NCBI RefSeq assembly: GCF_019977655.1
Contig: NZ_AP024849.1
Location: 5,055,001 to 5,119,000 of the forward strand
DNA: 64,000 nucleotides
DNA from: Clostridium gelidum
GTDB taxonomy: Bacteria > Bacillota > Clostridia > Clostridiales > Clostridiaceae
Reading direction: 5' to 3'
The stretch's first letter is position 1; each line of letters opens with the position of its first letter. The translations under genes were made by a program, and so were the position numbers. Positions 17,811 to 26,667 of the stretch are shown here, one piece after another. The notes under the pieces were generated by a model that saw only the letters and a program-made list of their open reading frames with translations, was not told the DNA's origin and made no database searches.

Positions 17811-18803
17811 TTAAACATTATAAATATCAGTTTTAAAATATTTCATATTATTTTCAATCCATTTTATCGTATGTATTAATCCATCATCTAAGGAATATTC
17901 GGGTTTCCAACCTGTCAATTTCTTTATTTTACTATTATCTGCCCATAATCTATTTACTTCGCTTTTCTCTGGTCTTAATCTATTATCATCACAAACTATA
18001 GCAATTTCTTTACCCATTATGTTTGATATTTTTGTTACTAACTCTCCTATGCTTATCTCGTAGTTTGATCCAGTATTTATTACTTCACCTAAAGTTAAAT
18101 CACTTTCTGCAACTTTTATAAAAGCTTCTACAGTATCTAGCACATAATTAAAATCTCTAGTAGGCGTTAAACAACCTAATTTTATTTCTAATTTATCATC
18201 TAGAATTTGACTTATAACTGTAGGTATAATAGCTCTTGCAGACTGCCTTGGGCCATATGTATTAAAAGGTCTTATAGTAGCAACTGGCAAATTAAAGCTT
18301 TTATAATAACTTTCTGCAATTTTATCAGCACCTATTTTAGAAGCAGAATATGGAGATTGCCCTTGCATAGGATGTTTTTCATCAATTGGTACATATTGTG
18401 CGGTACCATATGTTTCAGAAGTTGACGTATGTACTATTTTTTTAACATCATATTCTCTACATGCTTCTAAAACATTAGTAGTCCCTTCAACATTTGTTCT
18501 TACATAAGCCATAGGCGAACTATAAGAATAAGGTATTGCTATCAAAGCAGCAAGATGAAATACCACTTCATTCCCTTTGACCACTCTTTTAATACAATCG
18601 TATTCTCTAACATCACCTGCTATTACATTTATACTATCTTTAACACTTTTATCAAAGGTATCAATCCACCCCCAATTATTAAAGGAATTATATTGAACAA
18701 GTGCTGTTACTTCTGCTCCAATTTCTATTAACCTTTCTAACAAATGACTACCAATAAAACCATCAGCTCCAGTAACCAATACTTTTTTGCCTGATAAATT
18801 CAC
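17811..18803 (-). CDS. LegB-like NAD-dependent 4,6-dehydratase
   Basis: This extended SDR closely resembles the LegB branch of sugar 4,6-dehydratases: VLVTGADGFIGSHLLE, VQYNSFNNWGWID (a LegB-type signature), SETYGTAQYVPIDE, YSASKIGADKI and RPFNTYGPRQSARAIIPT. LegB makes the 4-keto-6-deoxy intermediate of legionaminic acid, a sugar found on clostridial and Campylobacter flagellins. The start is set at the GTG at 18803 because AGGGGAG (18812-18818) lies eight bases before it; a longer frame begins at a TTG at 18824 but would read through that Shine-Dalgarno. The product is 330 residues. The other legionaminate genes (aminotransferase, NeuB-like synthase, CMP transferase) are not in the window, so another keto-deoxy sugar is possible. 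Confidence 0.85.
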   Translation of the reverse strand: MNLSGKKVLVTGADGFIGSHLLERLIEIGAEVTALVQYNSFNNWGWIDTFDKSVKDSINVIAGDVREYDCIKRVVKGNEVVFHLAALIAIPYSYSSPMAYVRTNVEGTTNVLEACREYDVKKIVHTSTSETYGTAQYVPIDEKHPMQGQSPYSASKIGADKIAESYYKSFNLPVATIRPFNTYGPRQSARAIIPTVISQILDDKLEIKLGCLTPTRDFNYVLDTVEAFIKVAESDLTLGEVINTGSNYEISIGELVTKISNIMGKEIAIVCDDNRLRPEKSEVNRLWADNSKIKKLTGWKPEYSLDDGLIHTIKWIENNMKYFKTDIYNV

Positions 18804-18874
18804 CCTAATCACTCCCCTCAACAACTATATTAAATATCAATTAATTTTGTACTTACTTATTACGAGATTTAAAA

Positions 18875-21800
18875 TCATATTTCTTTTTTGTAAACATGAA
18901 TCCAATTATCTATAGCCTTTTCCCAAGATGTCATATTCCAAATAATATCTTTATTTTTACCACATTTATTTTTTAACTTATGTAAATTTCTAACTGAATA
19001 CATAAGTTTCTTACCCACTTCTTCAACTTTATCAACCTCTATAAAATATATCCCCTTATTTTTAAATACACTATATGGCAACCAGCTTCCTGTAATAATA
19101 ACATTATCAGCATATAAATACTCTTGCATAGAACCACTTAATTGATCTGTTGTCTGTACTTGTATCATTATATCTGAAACTAATCTAAGCTTAGCAGTAT
19201 CTTCTTCACTTAGAAATTGATCATAAATTCTATACTTTATTCCAGATTCTCTAAGTCTTTCTCTTACAATACTAAACAAACTTTTTTCTCCATAAGTCAT
19301 AGGAAATAAAAAATAGCAGTTAGCAGGCAACTGATTTTTAACTTTAAGTATTGAGTCAATTATACTTAAATGATTCTGTTCTGGTGATGCATTATATCCA
19401 CAAGTTATTATTATAGAATCCTTCGGTAAGCTCAATAATTCTTTTATCTCAGTTTTATCATCATTTATAAAAGCTTTAATATAATCAAGTTGTATTAACC
19501 CAAATCTACAAATTGATAGTTTACTGCTATATACTTTATTATAATAATTATTAAAATTAATTAATGTATTTTCATTTCCAAAATTAATATTATCAGCTAT
19601 TTCAAATATATTTTTTTGAAACTGTTTTTGCTCTTGTGTGGTTCTATAATAATCACTTCCCCATATAGTTACAATTATCTTATCACATTTTTTTCTTATT
19701 TGTTTTGCAACTAAACCATAAAAATATGCTAAAAAATGAATATGAATTATATCATATTTTTCAATTAAATTTATTTTATCAGTTAATTCATCTATATTTC
19801 TATATATAAATACATTTTCTATGATATTTTTATCTATTTTGACCTTATAATTTTCATCCATAGTTAATACATCAAATTCTATGTCATAATCATTTTTTAG
19901 CTTCTCTAAAAAATTCTTGGTATATACAGAAAAAAAATGACATAAAACTAAGCATCTTTTTTTATGTTTCGTATGTGATTTTAATTTTCCAATTGCAATT
20001 TGAGATTTAAACAAGACTATATTCAAGTCATTATTTACTATACCTTCATACTCTTTAATTAAAGTTTCTGCATTCCTAAAATCATCGATATCTATAAAAC
20101 TTTCAATTGTCTTTTTTATTTGTTTTTTATAAGTTTCAAATTCATTATTATCATAATCTACTTCCATTTTAAGGTCTTCTAAAAATATTTCTATCCCTTT
20201 TTTCATATAAGGATATACTTCTAAAGACTTTCTTAAATATTGTATATAATTTTTTTTATATTCTTTATTTTCCATAGCAATCTTAATTAATATTAAAAAT
20301 TTTTCCTCTTCATCCTTGAAAAAGTTAATATATTTTTCTTCCATCAAATAATCATTATAAACATATTTAATACATCTAACACCTATACTTAAATAATATT
20401 TAAAAATCCACTCATATTCAGAATCATAAATTTTATCAACTAACAACACATACCTACATAAAATTTTATTAATTCTTAAATTTTTATAATTCATCTCATC
20501 TTTAAAATAGTTAATATATTTAACAACTACATTACTAAAATCTTCATACTTTTTTAAAATGTAATCTAAATACCTGTTTATATTTTTATCCCATACAGTC
20601 TCAAATATGGTAGGTATATAGCTACAATATTTCAACTTATAATAAATAATATCTCCAAAATAATCTTCCAATTTATTGAAATCACCTTCAAATGTTATAT
20701 TATCAATAACACCTTGTAAACTTATATCCTTTTTATTATATTTATGTCTCAATAAATATAGCTTTGAGTAATCATTATTATATATAGAAAAAATCTCATA
20801 AATACTTTCCTCATTAGAATACTTTTCTAAAATTTCAAAGAATTTATTTTCTTTTATCTTGTCGCTCATAATTTTTTCTTCATAAAAATTCTTAATATAT
20901 TTTATATTCTTTGAGTTTATTGCTCCTCTAATTATTAGCTCCAACACATTTTGTATGTACTTATCTTTTTCAATTTGAGACGCAAATTTTAAAACTTCAT
21001 CAAAATTTCCAATTTTAAAATATATTTTCACCATATCTTGTAGAGCTTCATCTTTTTGTCCTAAGGTATACATTCCTAAAGTTACATCAAAATTTATATT
21101 CATATTATTATAATTATCACATAAATTCATATATTTTTTATAAGCTTGTATACATTCTTCATATTCTCCCAATAACCCTTTTGCTTTTCCTAAATAAAAC
21201 ATTAAATCAACATATTCATTATCTATCTTTAATCCCTCTTCGCAAACTTTCTTTGCAAGTTCATCTTCTTCTAACTTCAAAGAACATAATGCCATTTGAT
21301 AATAAACATATTTATACTTACTTTTATTTTTGCATTTATTCAGTAATTCATAAGCATTTTTAATGATTTCATAAGCCTCAGAATAATCATTATGGCTTGT
21401 ATATGTTACTGAAAGTTGAAACATATAATAAATATTTTCAGGTTCTTTCTCTAATGCACATTTTAGTAAAGTACTTGTTCTTATGAATTTTTCATTTAAT
21501 ACTTCTTCATTTTCTTCTATGTACCCATAATGAATTATTGTTGTTTCTAAATCAATTGTAGGTTCCTTAAATATTGGACTATTATGAACAATCCCTTCAT
21601 AATGAAAGCTACCATCATTTTTAAATATCCTTGGAGATTTAAGCATTGCATATTGAGAATCATCAGATAAATTATGTATATTTTTCACATCTAAAAGTCC
21701 TGTTTTAAATGGTTTAGCCTTCGGCGATTTTATAAATTGAATAATATTATCACAATTTATTATTTCTTCATCAGCATCTATTATTAAAATCCATTTTCCC

Positions 21801-22030
21801 TTTGCATAACTTATGGATTTATTTCTCATTCCAGAAAAATCATTTTCCCATGGGTGAAAAAATATTTTATCTGTATATTTTTTTGACATTTCAACAGTTT
21901 TATCTTTAGACCCTGTATCTATAATTATCAATTCGGAATCTATATTCTGCAATATAGGTCTAAGACTGTTTAAGCACCTTCTAATGTTCTTTTCTTCATC
22001 TTTTACCATCATACATATTGATATTTCCAT
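18875..22030 (-). CDS. Three-part GT2-TPR-GT-B glycosyltransferase
   Basis: At 1051 residues this is the largest enzyme in the island. Residues 1-225 are a GT2 domain (ISICMMVKDEEKNIRRCL, ELIIIDTGSKDKT, and the DxD-like IIDADEE). Residues about 190-690 are TPR-like helical repeats rich in Tyr, Lys and Glu (EPENIYYMFQLSVTY, YVDLMFYLGKAKGL). Residues about 700-1051 form a second, GT-B-like domain with CLVLCHFFSVYTKNF, IIHIHFLAYFYG, IVTIWGSDYYR, ITCGYNASPEQNH and the FPMTYGEKSL loop that resembles GT4/GT56 enzymes. The N-terminal half is closely related to the next gene upstream. Two transferases in one chain suggest two successive sugar additions on a protein acceptor held by the TPRs. Confidence 0.85.
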   Translation of the reverse strand: MEISICMMVKDEEKNIRRCLNSLRPILQNIDSELIIIDTGSKDKTVEMSKKYTDKIFFHPWENDFSGMRNKSISYAKGKWILIIDADEEIINCDNIIQFIKSPKAKPFKTGLLDVKNIHNLSDDSQYAMLKSPRIFKNDGSFHYEGIVHNSPIFKEPTIDLETTIIHYGYIEENEEVLNEKFIRTSTLLKCALEKEPENIYYMFQLSVTYTSHNDYSEAYEIIKNAYELLNKCKNKSKYKYVYYQMALCSLKLEEDELAKKVCEEGLKIDNEYVDLMFYLGKAKGLLGEYEECIQAYKKYMNLCDNYNNMNINFDVTLGMYTLGQKDEALQDMVKIYFKIGNFDEVLKFASQIEKDKYIQNVLELIIRGAINSKNIKYIKNFYEEKIMSDKIKENKFFEILEKYSNEESIYEIFSIYNNDYSKLYLLRHKYNKKDISLQGVIDNITFEGDFNKLEDYFGDIIYYKLKYCSYIPTIFETVWDKNINRYLDYILKKYEDFSNVVVKYINYFKDEMNYKNLRINKILCRYVLLVDKIYDSEYEWIFKYYLSIGVRCIKYVYNDYLMEEKYINFFKDEEEKFLILIKIAMENKEYKKNYIQYLRKSLEVYPYMKKGIEIFLEDLKMEVDYDNNEFETYKKQIKKTIESFIDIDDFRNAETLIKEYEGIVNNDLNIVLFKSQIAIGKLKSHTKHKKRCLVLCHFFSVYTKNFLEKLKNDYDIEFDVLTMDENYKVKIDKNIIENVFIYRNIDELTDKINLIEKYDIIHIHFLAYFYGLVAKQIRKKCDKIIVTIWGSDYYRTTQEQKQFQKNIFEIADNINFGNENTLINFNNYYNKVYSSKLSICRFGLIQLDYIKAFINDDKTEIKELLSLPKDSIIITCGYNASPEQNHLSIIDSILKVKNQLPANCYFLFPMTYGEKSLFSIVRERLRESGIKYRIYDQFLSEEDTAKLRLVSDIMIQVQTTDQLSGSMQEYLYADNVIITGSWLPYSVFKNKGIYFIEVDKVEEVGKKLMYSVRNLHKLKNKCGKNKDIIWNMTSWEKAIDNWIHVYKKEI

Positions 22031-22046
22031 ATTATAATCCTCACTT

Positions 22047-24116
22047 TTATGTAAACATAGATTTTATAGTTTGAATTTCCGTATCACCAGATATTATATT
22101 TTCATACTCATTTATAAGTTCTTTAGCTTCATCAAGTTTATTTTCGCTTATAAGAACTTTTATAGTTTGCACAACTTGACTTTTGTAAATTCCCATTTCA
22201 CTGTTAGTTTCCTTTTGTTTAAGTTCATCCAATAAAGATTTAATACCACTATGCATATATGGATATATATTTAAAGCCTTTTTTAAATATTTTAAATATT
22301 TTTCTTCATTTGAACTTTTTATTAAGTTAGCTTTTCTCATATATGCAAAAAAAGCTAATTCTTCATCATCGAAGAAATATATTTCTTCATTTTCTAACAA
22401 TTCCACTTTATAAATTATTTCTATATAATTAACTCCATATTGAACATATGTATTAAAGATTTCTTTATATTTTATATCATCAAATTTAGCAACTGCAACC
22501 AAATACTTTGTAATGGTCTTCTTTATACATATAACACATAAATCTTCCTTTACATCAACATAACATGTGTTTAAAAGTACTTTTATAAAATCATCATACT
22601 TATTATCTAAATATTTAAAAAACTCAATTGCTTTTTTCTCTTTTACATTCTTAATACAATTTATAAATTTATTAAATGAATATTTCATATAATAGTATAA
22701 AATATCACCGTAAAAATAATATAATTCATTAAAATCTTCCTCTTCCATATGTCTCATAATTTCAAAATCATTTAATAAACAATCGTCATTATTCTTAATA
22801 GCTATTCTAAACTCTAATAAGTCCATATATAAATCCGTATATAAAGCATTTTCATTTAAAATAGCCTTTAATTTATTCATTTCAATTTTATTGCTATCTT
22901 TATATTTTTCTAAATATAAAATAAAAGTGTTTCTAATATCATATCTAATTACTATATTATTATAAAAGTTCTTTAATCCAGTATAATCATTCATGTCAAG
23001 ATATAAGTTTATGTTTTCTTCTACTGCTTCTTCATTTGTTAATATAAATACATCTTTAATTTTGCTATAGTATTTTATAGATTGATTGTAATCCCCTATT
23101 CTTCTATATAATACAAATAAATCAAAAAACACATATTCTCTTTTGCCATGATAATATGTTTGAACATTAATATTTTTCTTATTGTCATATTTGTCCAAAT
23201 AAACTAAGTATTTTTCATAAGCTCTTATAGCTTCATTGTTTTTATCTAAAATCAACTGACTTTTTCCCAATAAATAACAAACATCAATATGGTTAATTTT
23301 TGCTTCTATAGCCTTACTACAAATATATTCAACCTTATTGAAATTTTTAATTTTTAAATAACATAATGCTAATTGTGTATACACATATAAATAATTTTCT
23401 AAATCATTTATAGCTATTTTCTTTTCCATAATATTAAAAGCCTTAATGGCACAATCAAGAGCTTCTCGCTCATCATTATGCATGCTATAACTTACAGATA
23501 GCTGATACCAATAGTAAATATTACCTGAATCTTTCTCTAATTCGTTTTTTAAAATAGTAGTTGTTCTTTTAAATTTTTTTTCGGCAAACTCCTTATCATT
23601 AAATATATAACCATAATGTTCTATTAAGCCATTAACATAAGCAAATGGCTCTTTAAACAAAGGTCTATTATGAACTGCACCTTCATATTTAAATTCACCA
23701 TCATTTTTAAATATTCTTGCAGAAGAAAGAGTAGAATAAGTAGAAATATCATCTGACCCCGTTAAGTTTTTTACATTTATAAATACAGTATTATACTTTT
23801 TAATATATTCACTATTAAAAAATTTCACTATATCTTCATACTCTATAAGCATTTCATCAGCATCAATTATAAATATCCATTCTCCATGTGCATAGCTTAT
23901 AGTTATATTTCTCATATCCGAAAAATTATTGTCCCATTTATGAAAATATACTTTATCTGTATATTTTTTTGCTATGTCTACAGTACTGTCTTCTGAACCA
24001 GTATCTACAATAATTAATTCAGAATCAATATTTTCCATAAGTTTTTGTAAATATATTAAACATTTATCTAGAAATTTTTCTTCATTTTTCACCATCATAC
24101 ATATGCTTAACTTCAT
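22047..24116 (-). CDS. GT2 glycosyltransferase with long TPR-like C-terminus
   Basis: The 689 residues begin with LSICMMVKNEEKFLDKCLI, ELIIVDTGSEDST and FIIDADEM, a GT2 domain, followed by TPR-like repeats to the end (NIYYWYQLSVSYSMHNDE, HIDVCYLLGKSQLILDKN). It is paralogous to the first two-thirds of the 1051-residue protein 16 bases downstream but lacks the C-terminal GT-B domain. GT2-TPR proteins next to flagellin genes are often flagellin glycosyltransferases. It is the first gene after the flagellin terminator and has its own promoter (24151-24179), so it heads the glycan operon. Confidence 0.88.
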   Translation of the reverse strand: MKLSICMMVKNEEKFLDKCLIYLQKLMENIDSELIIVDTGSEDSTVDIAKKYTDKVYFHKWDNNFSDMRNITISYAHGEWIFIIDADEMLIEYEDIVKFFNSEYIKKYNTVFINVKNLTGSDDISTYSTLSSARIFKNDGEFKYEGAVHNRPLFKEPFAYVNGLIEHYGYIFNDKEFAEKKFKRTTTILKNELEKDSGNIYYWYQLSVSYSMHNDEREALDCAIKAFNIMEKKIAINDLENYLYVYTQLALCYLKIKNFNKVEYICSKAIEAKINHIDVCYLLGKSQLILDKNNEAIRAYEKYLVYLDKYDNKKNINVQTYYHGKREYVFFDLFVLYRRIGDYNQSIKYYSKIKDVFILTNEEAVEENINLYLDMNDYTGLKNFYNNIVIRYDIRNTFILYLEKYKDSNKIEMNKLKAILNENALYTDLYMDLLEFRIAIKNNDDCLLNDFEIMRHMEEEDFNELYYFYGDILYYYMKYSFNKFINCIKNVKEKKAIEFFKYLDNKYDDFIKVLLNTCYVDVKEDLCVICIKKTITKYLVAVAKFDDIKYKEIFNTYVQYGVNYIEIIYKVELLENEEIYFFDDEELAFFAYMRKANLIKSSNEEKYLKYLKKALNIYPYMHSGIKSLLDELKQKETNSEMGIYKSQVVQTIKVLISENKLDEAKELINEYENIISGDTEIQTIKSMFT

Positions 24117-24150
24117 AATTATTCTCTCCTATTATAAAACTTCAAACTAA

Positions 24151-24179
24151 ATTATATATTCTTTATACAAAAACAACAA
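24151..24179 (-). promoter_or_regulatory. Sigma-A promoter of the glycan island, with overlapping dyad
   Basis: On the minus strand a perfect -10 TATAAT (24151-24156) follows a 17-base spacer from TTGTTG (24174-24179). The start codon is 34 bases below the -10. A 7-bp dyad AACAATA-GTA-TATTGTT (24175-24191) overlaps the -35 and could be an operator or just a stem. No sigma-D motif was seen here, so glycan genes may be transcribed separately from flagellin. Confidence 0.55.
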
Positions 24180-24204
24180 TAGTATATTGTTTCTCTATAA
24201 AAAG

Positions 24205-24240
24205 CATATAAAAAGAGTAGAGTTGCCTCTACTCTTCTTT
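24205..24240 (-). terminator. Intrinsic terminator of fliC
   Basis: A 10-bp perfect stem AAGAGTAGAG / CTCTACTCTT (24213-24222 and 24227-24236, loop of four) is followed on the minus strand by TTTTATAT. It lies 12 bases after the flagellin stop and insulates fliC from the glycan operon promoter. Confidence 0.92.
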
Positions 24241-24248
24241 TTACAGAA

Positions 24249-25883
24249 CTATCTTAATAATTGAAGAACTTGTTCTGGTTGTGATTTAGCTTGTGCAAGC
24301 ATAGCTTGTGCAGCTTGAGAAAGAATATTATTCTTTGAGTATGTTGACATTTCTTTTGCCATATCAACGTCTCTAATTCTTGATTCTGCTGAAGTTAAGT
24401 TTTCAGAAGAAGTTCCAAGATTGTTTATTGTGTGTTCTAATCTATTTTGTATTGCACCTAAGCTACCTCTTTGACCTGATACTTTAGCTACAGCCTTATC
24501 AAGAACATCAAGTGCATTAGTAGCATCTGTTTTATTCATAACATTTAATGCTGATTCTTGTTTAACATCTGTTGTACCATTAGTTACAACATTTGTTGTA
24601 GTAAATCCTGATTGGCCTGCATTTCCAGTAATCCCAATAGCATTAGCTCTCATATCAGCAATATTTACTGCCATTGATTGACCTTTATTAGCACCTACTT
24701 GTAGAGTAGTATTAAATCCAGATCCTTGAGCTCCTGCTCCAACAACTTGTTGTACATTTCCAGATGCTATTGTAGTTGCGCCATAAGTAGTTGTTAAAGG
24801 AGTATTAGTTCCATCAGTAACTTTTAAATCCAATCCTGATTCTGATATAAATTGAAGTTTATCATCTTTTGAAAGTGAGGCAGTAACTGTTCCACCTAAT
24901 CCTGCATTTTGTAGTGATGCATTCATATCTTTCACTAAATCTTGAAGTGCTGCATTCGCTACATTTTTGTCTGCATTTGCAGTATCATAAACCTTAGGAG
25001 AAACGCCTGCGTTTAATGTAACAGTAACATCACTACCTGTACCTACTGCAATTTTGAATGTAGAATTTGCAGCCAAAGTCTTTCCTCCTGCTGCTGTAAG
25101 ACTTACAGTACCTTGAAGACCTGATCTTTCTATTGTAGTTGGATCTCCTTTTACATCATTGGCACCTACTTGACCTGCTGCTGCTTTTATGGTGCTTGTA
25201 GTTCCACTTGATTTTGCAGTCATTGTCATAGAAACACCGCTAAATGTTATATCAACTAAATCTGATAGTTTCTTACCACCAGCAGTAACTGCACCTAAAA
25301 TATCCTTATCAGCTGTTGTACCTGTAGTAGTAACGCCTGAGAAATTAAAAGTAATTCCATCAACAGTTACTTTATCAGCCCCAACACATTTTGCTGCTGT
25401 AAATGTTGACATTGTAACTGAAGCACTAGTAGATTTAGTAATCTTAGCTCCATCTTCAGCATCCATACCACCATTTAATACTTTTTGAGTATTGAATTCA
25501 GTTGTATTACCAATTCTGTTTACTTCTGAAGTTAATTGGTTCATTTCATCTTGTATTGATGATCTATCAGCATCAGTGTTAGTTCCATTAGCTGATTGAT
25601 TGGCTAATTCTCTCATTCTTAAAAGAATTGAGTGAGTTTCATTTAAAGCACCTTCTGCTGTTTGAATCATTGAAATACCATCTTGTGCATTAGATGAAGC
25701 TTGGTCAAGACCTTTAATTTGATTTCTCATTTTTTCAGATATTGCAAGACCTGCTGCATCGTCTCCAGCTCTGTTAATTCTTAAACCTGAAGAAAGTTTT
25801 TCCATTGATTTGCTTGAAGCACCTTGATTGATGTTTATGTTTCTGTTAGCATTAGCTGCTGGTAAATTGTGATTAATTATCAT
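24249..25883 (-). CDS. fliC: Flagellin
   Basis: The filament subunit is 544 residues. The N-terminal D0/D1 region is canonical (MIINHNLPAANANRNIN, SSGLRINRAGDDAAGLAISE, LLRMRELANQSANGT), as is the C-terminal D1/D0 region (LGAIQNRLEHTINNLGTS, AQAMLAQAKSQPEQVLQLLR). Between about 150 and 420 lies a variable surface region rich in Thr, Ala, Gly and Ser, the part usually glycosylated. The protein is much longer than the ~275-residue flagellins of many clostridia. An AAGGAGG (25892-25898) precedes ATG. It is a single gene with its own sigma-D promoter and terminator, and a leader that looks CsrA-controlled. Confidence 0.97.
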   Translation of the reverse strand: MIINHNLPAANANRNININQGASSKSMEKLSSGLRINRAGDDAAGLAISEKMRNQIKGLDQASSNAQDGISMIQTAEGALNETHSILLRMRELANQSANGTNTDADRSSIQDEMNQLTSEVNRIGNTTEFNTQKVLNGGMDAEDGAKITKSTSASVTMSTFTAAKCVGADKVTVDGITFNFSGVTTTGTTADKDILGAVTAGGKKLSDLVDITFSGVSMTMTAKSSGTTSTIKAAAGQVGANDVKGDPTTIERSGLQGTVSLTAAGGKTLAANSTFKIAVGTGSDVTVTLNAGVSPKVYDTANADKNVANAALQDLVKDMNASLQNAGLGGTVTASLSKDDKLQFISESGLDLKVTDGTNTPLTTTYGATTIASGNVQQVVGAGAQGSGFNTTLQVGANKGQSMAVNIADMRANAIGITGNAGQSGFTTTNVVTNGTTDVKQESALNVMNKTDATNALDVLDKAVAKVSGQRGSLGAIQNRLEHTINNLGTSSENLTSAESRIRDVDMAKEMSTYSKNNILSQAAQAMLAQAKSQPEQVLQLLR

Positions 25884-25891
25884 AATAAATT

Positions 25892-25926
25892 CCTCCTTGA
25901 TTTTTGTTTTTGGACTTCCATGTCCA
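25892..25926 (-). promoter_or_regulatory. Predicted CsrA-binding leader of flagellin mRNA
   Basis: In the mRNA, a 5-bp stem TGGAC / GTCCA (25911-25915 and 25922-25926) closes the hexaloop ATGGAA, placing GGA in the loop. Thirteen bases further is the Shine-Dalgarno CAAGGAGG (25892-25899), which itself fits the CsrA core ARGGA. In Bacillus subtilis, CsrA represses hag by binding exactly such a pair of sites. csrA and fliW lie about 4.5 kb upstream in this window. Confidence 0.65.
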
Positions 25927-25949
25927 TTTTTTTGTTTTTAATATATATC

Positions 25950-25978
25950 AACTCTTAAGAGTTAATAGCTTGCAAGCT
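25950..25978. repeat. Two short palindromes at the 5' end of the flagellin leader
   Basis: AACTCTTAAGAGTT (25950-25963) and AGCTTGCAAGCT (25967-25978) are perfect palindromes. They fall just after the expected transcription start (about 25982), so they would form 5'-terminal hairpins on the mRNA, perhaps stabilising it. Confidence 0.7.
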
Positions 25979-25988
25979 GTATACTTTA

Positions 25989-26016
25989 TTATTCGGTTTA
26001 AATACATATTACTTTA
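25989..26016 (-). promoter_or_regulatory. Sigma-D (FliA) promoter of fliC
   Basis: On the minus strand TAAA (26013-26016) and CCGAATAA (25989-25996) are 16 bases apart. The same spacing is found in the flgM promoter of this window, whose -10 is the canonical CCGATAA. The fliC -10 has one extra A relative to it. This is the expected class of promoter for flagellin. Confidence 0.72.
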
Positions 26017-26161
26017 GCTTTTATTTAAACTTTTTCAAGTTTTTTATTATATTTTGTAAATATATAAGTAATAAGCTTTTAAATCCTATATTTATATATT
26101 CGACAGAAAGTTTTAAACCTTTACACTATTTTTAAATTTTATTTTTAGGAATATGAAATTT

Positions 26162-26280
26162 AATAACAAGTCAAAAATGCAATGTATATTTTATGTCAGA
26201 CAACGATGTAATATTAGCTCATAACCTAATATTGCTGATACAATATGGCACAAAATAGACTAGCATACTGACTTGTTATT
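26162..26280. repeat. Imperfect 119-bp palindrome between fliT and fliC
   Basis: Perfect 12-bp terminal arms AATAACAAGTCA and TGACTTGTTATT are continued inward by ATGC/GCAT and TATTTT/AAAATA. They enclose an 8-bp hairpin AATATTAG / CTAATATT (26210-26217 and 26226-26233). No long reading frame is inside. It could be a small non-coding RNA, a structured 3' end of the late flagellar transcript, or a MITE. Bases 26022-26161 on its promoter side show nothing else recognisable. Confidence 0.6.
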
Positions 26281-26294
26281 TATTTGAATATTCC

Positions 26295-26624
26295 TTATAT
26301 GGTTTTATTAAACACTCTAGATTTATTTTCAATACTATTATAATTAGTATTAGCTTGTTTAATTTTCTTTAGATTTTCTATTTCCTTCTTAACTTTAACC
26401 TTTTCTTTTTTAGCTAAAATTTCTAATTCTTCCTCTAATTCTAGCAGTTTTAATGAATCTCCTATCTTTTTAATTTCTTCTTTATCAAAATTAATGTTAT
26501 TTATCGATTTTAAAATATCTTCTCTTTTTTCAATTAGAATATCTATTTCTCCATCTTCTCTAATCTTATCCATTAAATCTAAAGTTAAAGTTCTATACTC
26601 TTCCAAATATTCATTTAAATTCAT
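26295..26624 (-). CDS. fliT: FliT-like flagellar chaperone
   Basis: A small (109 residues), acidic-basic helical protein: MNLNEYLEEYRTLTLDLMDK begins a helix of the size and charge pattern seen in FliT, followed by a Lys/Glu-rich coiled region (KKEKVKVKKEIENLKKI). FliT binds FliD before export, and this gene immediately follows fliD (43 bases). Sequence similarity to well-studied FliT is not strong by eye; the call rests mainly on size, helicity and position. It ends the late flagellar operon. Confidence 0.6.
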   Translation of the reverse strand: MNLNEYLEEYRTLTLDLMDKIREDGEIDILIEKREDILKSINNINFDKEEIKKIGDSLKLLELEEELEILAKKEKVKVKKEIENLKKIKQANTNYNSIENKSRVFNKTI

Positions 26625-26667
26625 AAATCCTATCCTCTTTACTTAACTAATTTTAGTAAACTTATGC

